Part shown: positions 59,701 through 64,000 of the stretch, piece by piece
Numbering within the stretch: position 1 is the stretch's first letter
Layout: each line of letters begins with the position of its first letter
Source of the DNA: Chimonanthus salicifolius
Taxonomy: Eukaryota; Streptophyta; Magnoliopsida; Laurales; Calycanthaceae
Length of the DNA stretch: 64,000 bases
Direction of reading: 5' to 3'
Assembly: GCA_013350335.1 (NCBI GenBank)
Contig: CM023539.1
Span: 40,906,631-40,970,630, forward strand
Position numbers and translations under genes: made by a program
The notes under the pieces: model-generated
Databases searched by the model: none
Told to the model about the DNA's origin: nothing
The model's input: only the letters and a program-made list of their open reading frames with translations

Positions 59701-62450
59701 TTTTTTTGAAATAAACAGTTTGGTTTCATTTTTTTACACCATTTGTATGGAGCCTTGGGAAGAATGTATCACTAGAGTCGAAGTGGCTATTAGAGAAATG
59801 TCTAATGACATGGCAAGCATAAGAAAAATTATTAGCCATTCTCAATACAAAATGGATTGCCTGGAAATGAAGTTTTCTTTCAAAGCTGCTCACAGACCCA
59901 CCAATGGATGGTGGTGCGGCCATTACTATTGAGTGTGTCATTCTATCCTCCATTGTTAGTGATGAAAGTATTGTTGGCCATGATGCACTGCCTCCAAGAG
60001 ACACATCACAAAAATCTTTAGTGTCAAAAATTAAAAGTGATAATATTCTTACTAATTAAGACGAAATTCAGTCCTGCCCCATTGAATCTGACTCAACTCA
60101 CATGGCCACACTGGTATAATTAAAGGGTTTTCTGAGGCATATTTGCCGTGTCAACCAATTTTATTGACGGCCTTTTTAGTCCACTTTGATTCACTCAAAT
60201 AGGCAAAGAAAAGGGTCCTCTGCCCATTCAGTCGCAGATGCCTTCCACCCCGATGCCCCCAATATGCAATCAATGCTTTCATAGTTATCAGATTTGTGTT
60301 GGAGTCGATGCAGATCTCCTTTTTTCATTAACTTTTTGTAGCATTCGACAAATTTAATTCAAGAAGTCGCTACTTGAGGATCTTGATTGAACCTTGAGGA
60401 CAAGGTTCGTTTCCAAAGGGCTGGGAACGATAGGACCATAGTCTAATAATTTATTAGCGGCTATTTTGTAATGAAATAATTAGTAGGTTGATATTATATC
60501 ATTTGTTTCTATTATTGTCACTTTTCAATTGAGTTGTAACCTTGGGGTTTAAGCCTTTTAGACCATTGTTCCGTCTCATGTACATATCTCTTTTCATTAA
60601 TATAATTTATTCTATTTTTTACTGCTCAAAAAAAAAAAAAAAAAAGAGTTCTAACCCTAAGCTGTTTAGAGGCCAAGTGAATAATGAAATGATATCAGAG
60701 TTTTCCCAAAAACAGTCCATCTAGGAGGCTGGTTTCTCCTTGAAGTGAAACCAAAGGAGGTTGATTTTCCCTTGAAGCGAAATCCATATCCTCCCATTTT
60801 CATCCATTTATCCATTCTTTTTCAGTTAGGGTTCCTATCAGAGTATCAGTGAGAAATGTACTAAACAATTCCCATATTGGACCTGCTTCAACCAGTGTCC
60901 TACTAATGGCCATTTTAGAACAGTAGTTGCTTTATTCTCTTGTACTCTATTTTGATGCACATTTCCTCATCTTTTCTTAGTTAGAATATCTGTTACTGAC
61001 TCAAGATAAGTCTCGTATAAAACTTGATGGTTGGAAATTTTCCTAGCTTGTTCATGATCTTTGACGCATCTTCCATCCAATATGGAGCTCACCTCATTAA
61101 TGGCCTGGACCTATGTGTCAGACAGATACTTAATATATACACCTGGAGATGAACCGAAACTTCCTTATGTTTTAATCTCCTCATGAGGATTCTATTGATG
61201 AGCATTTCTGTTACTATTTGTTGATGTTCCTCATTTGGAAGAACACAATCCAGCAGGCTCTCTTCACTTGGATATGATTGTACCTTTTATTCTCCACTTC
61301 AATACAGTTCCATAGTCTCATCAACCATTGATATAGGAACCTTGGATTGTACTTTTCCTATTTTGATATAGATTTGGAGCTGCACCAGAAGTAAACTGTA
61401 CTTCTCAATGGAGTGGGACTGCAATAACTCGTTTAGTCACCTTATAATAGTTCATTTGTGGCGCCCGGATAGTCACCCATATGACAATATAAAAAAGCTG
61501 TAATATGGAAAATAATGCTACATTTTTTCTTGTAAGAAATCCTCCTCTAATTTCATGTCAATTATATTTACTGGGATCATTAATAATTATGGCTATGTTG
61601 ATTTTCTTGATGCCAGATAAGACTTCACATCATTGCTATGCATGAATTGTGTGAATACACAAAAGGAGAGGGCTTCTCAGAGGGATTCGATGCGCACCTC
61701 AACATTGAGCAGATGAATAAGGCAGCAGTTGAATTGTTTCAACTATATGATGACCACAGGAAGAAAGGAAGCAGTGTACCAACGGAGAAAGAGTTTCGGG
61801 GTTATTATGCCCTTCTCAAGCTGGACAAGCACCTTGGATACAAAGTATTCTTTCATTCATGCTCAAATCTTGTCACTTATGGGTGTCTTAGGATGTGCCA
61901 CAAATCATAAATAATTAATATTTTTTTATGTGTTTTCTGTTATTATTAGATAAATATCTCTTTAAATCCTTCTCCTACTTGTAGTGGTACTTGTAAGCAG
62001 TGCCATGATCTGATTTAATTTCTTGTGGTGTGCCTGAACTGCCAACACTAGATGCACTAGAAAAGATGACCATCTATTCTGCCAAATTATTCAAACTAGT
62101 TACAATTTGGTGCATCCAAACTACGCTAATTTCACTTTAGATCTTGCTTCTAATTGGCCTTTAATATTAGGTGGAGACTTCTGAACTCTCACTTGATCTT
62201 GCAAAGATGACTCCTGAGATAAGAAGTGCACCAGAGGTTCTGTTTGCACGTGATGTAGCAAGGTACATATCCTTTGATTGTTCATTTTCATCGATGCCAA
62301 ATCATACTCTTGTTTCGCTTTGGGGACTGACTGGTGAAGCAATTGTGCCATTTCAGAGCTTGTAGAACAGGAAATTTTATTGCCTTTTTTCGACTTGCAA
62401 GGAAAGCAACTTACCTTCAAGCATGTTTGATGCACGCACACTTTGCCAAG
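35616..62450 (+). CDS. SAC3B: SAC3/GANP-domain protein (SAC3B-like, TREX-2), 5' nine exons; continues past the window
   Basis: Exons: 35616-35740, 45338-45592, 47315-47422, 49556-49812, 49990-50090, 50204-50419, 61617-61844, 62171-62262, 62357-62450. All have GT-AG borders and compatible phases, giving 492 codons without a stop. The SAC3/GANP domain begins near residue 243 (LCLDMCPG) and continues with ERLDGDRNQTSRFL, YNRTAEREAELIRPMPVL, FLGMYNFLWDRMRAIRMDL, IAMHELCEYTKGEGFSEGFD, EFRGYYALLKLDKH and FIAFFRLARKATYLQACL. Family knowledge: SAC3 proteins scaffold the TREX-2 complex that couples transcription to mRNA export at nuclear pores. The Pro/Ser-rich N-terminus resembles plant SAC3B rather than SAC3A. 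Introns 1 (9.6 kb) and 6 (11.2 kb) are expanded by transposons. The remaining exons lie right of the window. Exon 1 is the least certain. Confidence 0.88.
36080..36800 (-). mobile_element. 5'-truncated L1-type LINE, RNase H end
   Basis: The minus strand encodes HKFNVYGAARGKPSLAGMGR (RNase H start, with the catalytic Asp changed to Tyr) and RSTNRVADFFDKNGLD (C-terminal motif). A T-run near 36082 marks the tail. It lies in SAC3B-like intron 1. Confidence 0.75.
36840..37942 (+). mobile_element. Copia-like LTR (probably solo)
   Basis: The segment ends with the block CTCCGTGGACGTAGGC ... CCGAACCACGTAAAT ... AACA (37836-37942), which I recognise as the R/U5 end of plant Copia LTRs. No primer-binding site or coding region follows. 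The left end is approximate and no target duplication was identified. The interior is GC-rich with no coherent reading frame. Confidence 0.5.
38234..38551. mobile_element. 318-bp MITE-like element with 9-bp target duplication
   Basis: Perfect 9-bp direct repeats ACTTATTTG (38225-38233 and 38552-38560) flank a unit with short inverted ends (TAGGGCTGAAAT and AGTTTCACCCCT). The interior is made of CCCGACCC / GGGTCGGG runs in both orientations and can fold back on itself. A 9-bp duplication is the hallmark of Mutator-superfamily transposition. It has no coding capacity. Confidence 0.75.
38672..39790 (-). mobile_element. 5'-truncated L1-type LINE, zinc-knuckle region to tail
   Basis: The minus strand encodes MWRAICACVARFKQGIIFKV, GHGDRVQFWLDILGSSST and SGAVDHLLLHCTFSSLVW (zinc knuckle). 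It ends in an A-tail seen as a T-run at 38671-38683. RNase H is missing and stops are frequent. The subfamily differs from the 24-31 kb element. Confidence 0.75.
40253..41313 (+). mobile_element. Solo LTR, family A copy 1 (TSD GTTAT)
   Basis: A 1061-bp unit, TGATGCGGAGC...CCTGCGTCA, bounded by perfect 5-bp repeats GTTAT (40248-40252, 41314-41318). It carries a TATA box (TTTATATAAGG, 40497-40507), a T/A-rich leader and a pyrimidine-rich stretch after a potential splice donor (CAG|GTACTT at 40640). No internal domain or second LTR, so it arose by LTR-LTR recombination. It lies in the sense direction in SAC3B-like intron 1. Confidence 0.9.
41314..42220. other. Spacer between inverted solo LTRs
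   Basis: About 0.9 kb of AT-rich intron sequence with no coding content. It contains ggaattctac-type words near 41890-41960. Confidence 0.5.
42221..43307 (-). mobile_element. Solo LTR, family A copy 2 (TSD GTTTT)
   Basis: A 1087-bp inverse copy of the element at 40253-41313, with the same TGATGCGG and CGTCA termini. It is bounded by perfect GTTTT repeats (42216-42220, 43308-43312). The TATA box lies at 43050-43060 and the CAG|GTACTT site at 42913. Near identity to copy 1 over long stretches indicates similar, recent age. Confidence 0.9.
43760..45095 (-). mobile_element. L1-type LINE fragment, reverse transcriptase part
   Basis: The minus strand encodes HGLRQGDPLSPLLFIMVVNA, FHHLQFVDDT (RT box with FVDD), LRWFESPSSLRINYSKSE and, further on, LVSWHQVCLPIEPVDLGNW and LTKWLWRIRTDDKVPWKSLL. 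Both ends are truncated and a 158-bp tandem duplication interrupts it. It lies in SAC3B-like intron 1. Confidence 0.8.
44491..44806. repeat. Tandem duplication, two 158-bp units within a LINE
   Basis: The block starting aaaggggaagacccaaatat occurs at 44491 and again at 44649. Copies are nearly identical. The period is not a multiple of three, so it also shifted the LINE reading frame. Confidence 0.9.
45338..45592 (+). CDS. SAC3B: SAC3B-like exon 2
   Basis: Encodes about 85 residues of Pro/Ser-rich N-terminal sequence including IQSKSPVSGSGAQVQKRPLP, VAPYVDLDNLGTISPPK and KRTKSPPSPTPAN. Acceptor actaatttag and donor GAAAG|gtaact. It is in the phase required by exons 1 and 3. A longer plus-strand frame in another phase here is a shadow. 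Confidence 0.85.
46300..46790 (+). mobile_element. L1-type LINE fragment, end of endonuclease domain
   Basis: Degenerate frames read RLGRFLLSYQWVDS (the LDRFL motif just before the SDH box) and KLKVWDKDVYGALDQEKDL, typical of the endonuclease-RT linker. Many stops. It lies in SAC3B-like intron 2. Confidence 0.55.
47315..47422 (+). CDS. SAC3B: SAC3B-like exon 3
   Basis: Encodes LDTHRDLLLGNDSSKDPPKM and following residues to ENNHFADGLK. Acceptor atttcgtag and donor CTGAA|gtatgt; phases match on both sides. Confidence 0.85.
47423..49555. other. SAC3B-like intron 3 with repeats
   Basis: 2.1 kb. It contains CCCGACC/GGTTGGG-rich segments (about 47770-47945, 48100-48480, 48900-49115) and a second copy of the MITE-like repeat at 48490-48700. 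No coding sequence. Confidence 0.6.
48490..48700 (-). mobile_element. MITE-like repeat, copy 2
   Basis: An inverse-orientation relative of 22280-22510. The shared core is gaaatggattccttggaag and tcttggcaaaga with cttattccatggaagaa. The boundaries are not resolved. Confidence 0.5.
49556..49812 (+). CDS. SAC3B: SAC3B-like exon 4, start of the SAC3 domain
   Basis: Encodes KETLAKAKRLARFGAELNQP, a charged linker, and ends TTAVVGLCLDMCPG, the conserved opening of the SAC3/GANP domain. Acceptor aaattgcag and donor CCCG|gtatgt. Confidence 0.93.
49990..50090 (+). CDS. SAC3B: SAC3B-like exon 5
   Basis: Encodes ESEREERERKGDLDKHERLD followed by GDRNQTSRFLAIKK, a highly conserved part of the domain. The flanking introns are short (177 and 113 bp), unlike introns 1, 2, 3 and 6. 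Confidence 0.95.
50204..50419 (+). CDS. SAC3B: SAC3B-like exon 6
   Basis: 72 codons in phase 0, including YNRTAEREAELIRPMPVL, DHPYDDKFLGMYNFLWDRM and HIFNQDAITMLEQM. Donor ATG|gtttct is weak after the first three bases and opens the 11.2-kb, transposon-filled intron 6. Confidence 0.95.
50708..51020 (+). repeat. 5' LTR (313 bp)
   Basis: TGATAG...CTATCA. About 300 bp align with 60428-60840, for example gtctaataa.ttattag.ggc/ttattttgtaatgaaataat and ggccaagtgaataatgaaatg-type stretches. Confidence 0.8.
51024..51036 (+). promoter_or_regulatory. tRNA-iMet primer-binding site
   Basis: TGGTATTAGAGCC sits 3 bp after the 5' LTR and differs from the canonical TGGTATCAGAGCC by one base. Confidence 0.7.
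51150..55165 (-). pseudogene. LINE ORF2 remnant (endonuclease to RNase H)
   Basis: Main readable parts: GVDFNVVRYPSERIGG (endonuclease, 54728-54943), KEGNKNTKFFHHSTNTRK (linker, 54121-54355), FFKLIWKKLTLVDQSFVKYL and YLQFADDTLFFCDASK (RT, 52536-52991), NYLGLPIRGSAKSKRFWAQV (52303-52509), VWFTIPTTILWSIWKERNSR (51775-51981) and SLVRRSTNGVTIFLAKWGVD (RNase H end, 51150-51455). Many frameshifts. Confidence 0.85.
55170..56165 (+). mobile_element. 5'-truncated L1-type LINE nested in the antisense LINE
   Basis: Starts in the zinc-knuckle region (EEDVDHLFVR) and continues with ERNSRIFEGKST, FKGLKPDDFLSSWEGCMSRY, VLKFNMDGASRGKPGPTGI (RNase H) and EGDSAN-type sequence to an ATTAATATATTTCTTTG-type 3' end. 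It interrupts the endonuclease of the minus-strand LINE: QESKK-like sequence lies to the right and VEWFFKPSEG-like sequence to the left. Confidence 0.85.
56267..56880 (-). pseudogene. LINE ORF1 C-terminal remnant
   Basis: Frames include ELKHGEVFAIVGERKPTASL and GEEISRIGKALVFNYMM, like the C-terminal EILRIGSALGVNF region of ORF1 at 26 kb. It terminates in TGA at 56267-56269, overlapping the ORF2 ATG (56268-56270) as ATGA. Confidence 0.75.
56961..57661. other. Unclassified segment between LINE and solo LTR
   Basis: A 99-codon plus-strand frame at 57152-57451 and an 90-codon minus frame overlap here. Neither matches a family I know. It is probably interior sequence of the LTR element or of another repeat. 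Confidence 0.35.
57662..58905 (-). mobile_element. Solo LTR, family A copy 3 (TSD AACCA)
   Basis: A 1244-bp unit with the same termini as the copies at 40 and 42 kb (minus-strand TGATGCGGAGCA...CCTGCATCA), bounded by perfect AACCA repeats (57657-57661, 58906-58910). It is more diverged and longer, partly through an internal 84-bp tandem duplication. It is nested in the LTR retrotransposon. Confidence 0.87.
58214..58388. repeat. 84-bp tandem duplication inside solo LTR copy 3
   Basis: The unit starting gcagcaacagagggaagc begins at 58214 and 58298, with a partial third start at 58382. The copies are almost identical. Confidence 0.9.
59032..59262 (-). mobile_element. Copia-like LTR with adjacent primer-binding site
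   Basis: A 231-bp unit, TGTTG...TTTTAACA on the minus strand, followed directly by TGGTATCAG, the initiator-Met primer-binding site. This is the 5' LTR end of a minus-oriented Copia-type element. Its internal region is lost within about 125 bp, at the solo LTR insertion. Confidence 0.6.
59747..59932 (+). pseudogene. Gag-like start of the LTR retrotransposon
   Basis: Encodes MEPWEECITRVEVAIREMSN followed by a coiled-coil-like stretch, typical of the N-terminus of plant gypsy gag. It ends after 62 codons and no nucleocapsid or pol follows, so the element could not move by itself. Confidence 0.5.
60428..60840 (+). repeat. 3' LTR (413 bp including a 115-bp insertion)
   Basis: Starts CGATAG (TG mutated to CG) and ends CTATCA. 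It aligns with 50708-51020 once the LINE tail insertion and its target duplication (60542-60656) are removed. Confidence 0.8.
60542..60645 (+). mobile_element. 104-bp LINE 3' tail with target duplication
   Basis: A fragment ending in 18 A, flanked by 11-bp repeats GAGTTGTAACC (60531-60541) and GAGTTCTAACC (60646-60656), one mismatch. Its tcattaatataatttattc end matches the 3' ends of the other LINEs. The empty site is seen in the 5' LTR. Confidence 0.88.
61617..61844 (+). CDS. SAC3B: SAC3B-like exon 7
   Basis: 76 codons in phase 0: IRLHIIAMHELCEYTKGEGF, FDAHLNIEQMNKAAVELFQL, EKEFRGYYALLKLDKHLGYK. Acceptor cttgatgccag and donor AAA|gtattc. Confidence 0.95.
62171..62262 (+). CDS. SAC3B: SAC3B-like exon 8
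   Basis: Encodes VETSELSLDLAKMTPEIRSA and PEVLFARDVA. Acceptor taatattag and donor GCAAG|gtacat; exit phase 2. Confidence 0.95.
62357..62450 (+). CDS. SAC3B: SAC3B-like exon 9
   Basis: Encodes ACRTGNFIAFFRLARKATYL and QACLMHAHFAK. Acceptor ccatttcag and donor CCAAG|gtatta. The expected next exon (LRTQAL-type) was not found before the window end. Confidence 0.95.
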
Positions 62451-64000
62451 GTATTAAATTTTGTTCCGTGCAATCTTATGCCAGTAAATTGCATTAGACT
62501 TGTTTTCCATTGATATTGGTTCTCTTGATTACCATATGTGTTAATGCAATTTTGTTTAGTCTTGTAAATGGTCTACAATTTCAGCCAGTTGTATGAGCTC
62601 TGCTTCTAGTCTATATTGAGCAACTCTAGAGAGGCTGTCCAGCTATCATGGCCTGGTTCTCAAATGGTTGATTAGAATGTGTAAACTGGTTGGGTAGGAG
62701 ACTGTTTGTAAACTGTTCGTTTTCCCCATCTAACCATCACAGCTTTGTGAGATGGGGCATAAAAATTAGTAACTGAGAACTATGAAGCTTTCAAGGTCCA
62801 AAATTACTTGGTGACATAGGACAAGCTCTGAATGTTGGAGACCCTAGACCTAAATGATAGATGGATGCCTTTAGGAGAATGCAAAATGTGTGGTGAATCC
62901 TAAAATAACAGGCAATCGATATCCATGATTCACATAAAATGTTAGAAAAATATAAATAATAAATAAAGAACAAAACAAAAGCTTGTGCAAATTCACACTC
63001 CGAATTAATCTGAGGTTCAAAAAGAAGGATGAGACCTACACATAAAGCCTTCATGGATGTATTACTGACCTTCAATACAAAATCCCTCAAAAGACTAATT
63101 AAATTGTACCAAACGCTGTCCTAAATCTTCTGGAGTTAAAAATCAGTTACAAGAACGATGAAATAGGGCTATGGGACTACCGAGGGTTTACCAAAGGGAT
63201 TAGGTTTTTTTTTTTGCAAAGCTAGGTCTCAAATGGGGTGAAATAGTGAGTTAGAGTTAGATGTATGAGTCTAAGATTGGGACATAGAAGTTGGAGCACA
63301 AAATTGGGCAAAACGAGGTCAAAATGGGCATGTCCATGTCTTTCAAAAGAATAGGGCTTGTCCACTAGTGGGTCTTGGTGAGGTTTTGGTGTCCGATGGT
63401 GGGGTTGGTCCTGATTTGAATGGGGTTATAGTTTGTATGAAAAAGGGGCAAAAATAAAGAAAGGGTGAAAAAGAGGGGAAAAAAGAGTGGACAAGGGGAA
63501 GGAAGAAAGAGAGAGAGAGAAGAAAGAGGAGGAGGAGAAACATTTGTACCTTGAGTCACACAAGGGTCCCTTGATCTCACACCAAGGTGGCAGAAGGAAT
63601 TACACTAGCTCTGCAAATGGAGAAACTTGAATTTCTTCATTCATTCATTATCATTCTCAAAAGTTCTCTTAACTATTTATACAAGAAAGATTCACTTAGA
63701 CACCCCAGACACATGTGACTTGCGCCATAGGTATAAATATCGGCCGCTACATATAGTATTGGCAGATATATATCGGATTTTGTAAGGCCGATATATATTG
63801 GCTGATATATATGGCTGAGATATCGGCCGATGTGTATAATATCGGTCGTTATATGGGTTTTTTATTTATTTTTAAATCTGAAAAAATAAAAAATAAAATA
63901 AAATCTGCTGATATTTAAAAAAACACCTAATTTTTTAAAAAAAGAAAAAAATAATATTACCCTTCCGATATGGGCCGTTATTTTGATTTAAATTGAGCCA
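62451..64000. other. SAC3B-like intron 9 (incomplete), repeat-bearing
   Basis: No exon was seen. On the minus strand, 63150-63715 has an LTR-like layout (tataaatag-type box, then a leader ending CAAG|GTAC and a CT-rich stretch), suggesting another LTR remnant. 63725-63870 is a degenerate GATATATCGG repeat. Confidence 0.45.
63725..63870. repeat. Degenerate palindromic GATATATCGGCCGATATATC-type repeat
   Basis: At least eight copies of atatcggcc/ggccgatat words in about 145 bp, in alternating polarity, surrounded by AT-rich DNA. Confidence 0.75.

Larger units (their letters stand above)
50708..60840 (+). mobile_element. Non-autonomous LTR retrotransposon (gypsy-like) with nested insertions
   Basis: Direct LTRs lie at 50708-51020 and 60428-60840. 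A degenerate initiator-Met primer-binding site (TGGTATTAGAGCC, 51024) follows the first, and a purine-rich tract (near 60412-60427) precedes the second. The sequence before the tract (CTTGAGGACAAGGTTCGTTT) resembles the end of Ty3/gypsy polyproteins. A gag-like start is at 59747, and protease/RT/integrase are absent. Most of the interior is later insertions: LINEs at 51113-56960, a solo LTR and a Copia-like LTR. No target duplication is recognisable. It lies in the sense direction in SAC3B-like intron 6. Confidence 0.75.

Noticed and set aside
1..64000. CRISPR arrays, bacterial operons, rRNA or tRNA genes
   Set aside because: No regularly spaced direct repeats with unique spacers, no bacterial gene organisation, and no tRNA or rRNA sequence recognised. 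The TGGTATCAG-type words are retrotransposon primer-binding sites.

Overview
This is nuclear DNA of a flowering plant. It carries spliced plant genes with GT-AG introns, a chloroplast-targeted protein gene, CT/GA microsatellites in 5' leader regions, and a heavy load of L1-type and RTE-type LINEs, solo LTRs and small MITE-like elements. Very long, LINE-filled introns are common in early-diverging eudicots and magnoliids, but the species cannot be fixed from this window. One 100-base run of N (7846-7945) is a scaffold gap, so linkage across it is uncertain.

Two host genes can be assembled with consistent splice sites and phases. On the minus strand, 14263-31817 holds a complete four-exon gene for a 217-residue chloroplast membrane protein resembling RESISTANCE TO PHYTOPHTHORA 1. 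Its first intron is 14.3 kb and contains a nearly full-length LINE in antisense plus older LINE pieces. On the plus strand, starting at 35616 and running off the right edge, lies the 5' part (nine exons, 492 codons) of a SAC3/GANP-domain gene most like SAC3B of the TREX-2 mRNA-export complex. Its intron 1 (9.6 kb) and intron 6 (11.2 kb) are filled with transposons. The two genes are divergently arranged about 3.8 kb apart.

The left 14 kb is weaker. An isolated 71-bp exon of a BSL-type Kelch phosphatase lies at 5192-5262 (+). Three phase-compatible minus-strand exons (11348-11424, 11137-11182, 1-170) may belong to an unrecognised gene. The rest is degraded LINE material and AT-rich DNA around the N gap.

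The mobile DNA is layered. Three solo LTRs of one family (40253-41313, 42221-43307, 57662-58905) each keep a perfect 5-bp target duplication, and the first two form a 1.1-kb inverted pair inside SAC3B intron 1. SAC3B intron 6 contains a 10-kb non-autonomous LTR retrotransposon (50708-60840). It was invaded by an antisense LINE (itself split by a sense LINE), a solo LTR, a Copia-like LTR with primer-binding site and a 104-bp LINE tail. The LINE at 23.9-31.3 kb has a complete ORF2 frame (endonuclease, reverse transcriptase, zinc knuckle, RNase H) broken by one stop codon. It shares an ATGA ORF1/ORF2 overlap with the antisense LINE at 51-57 kb.
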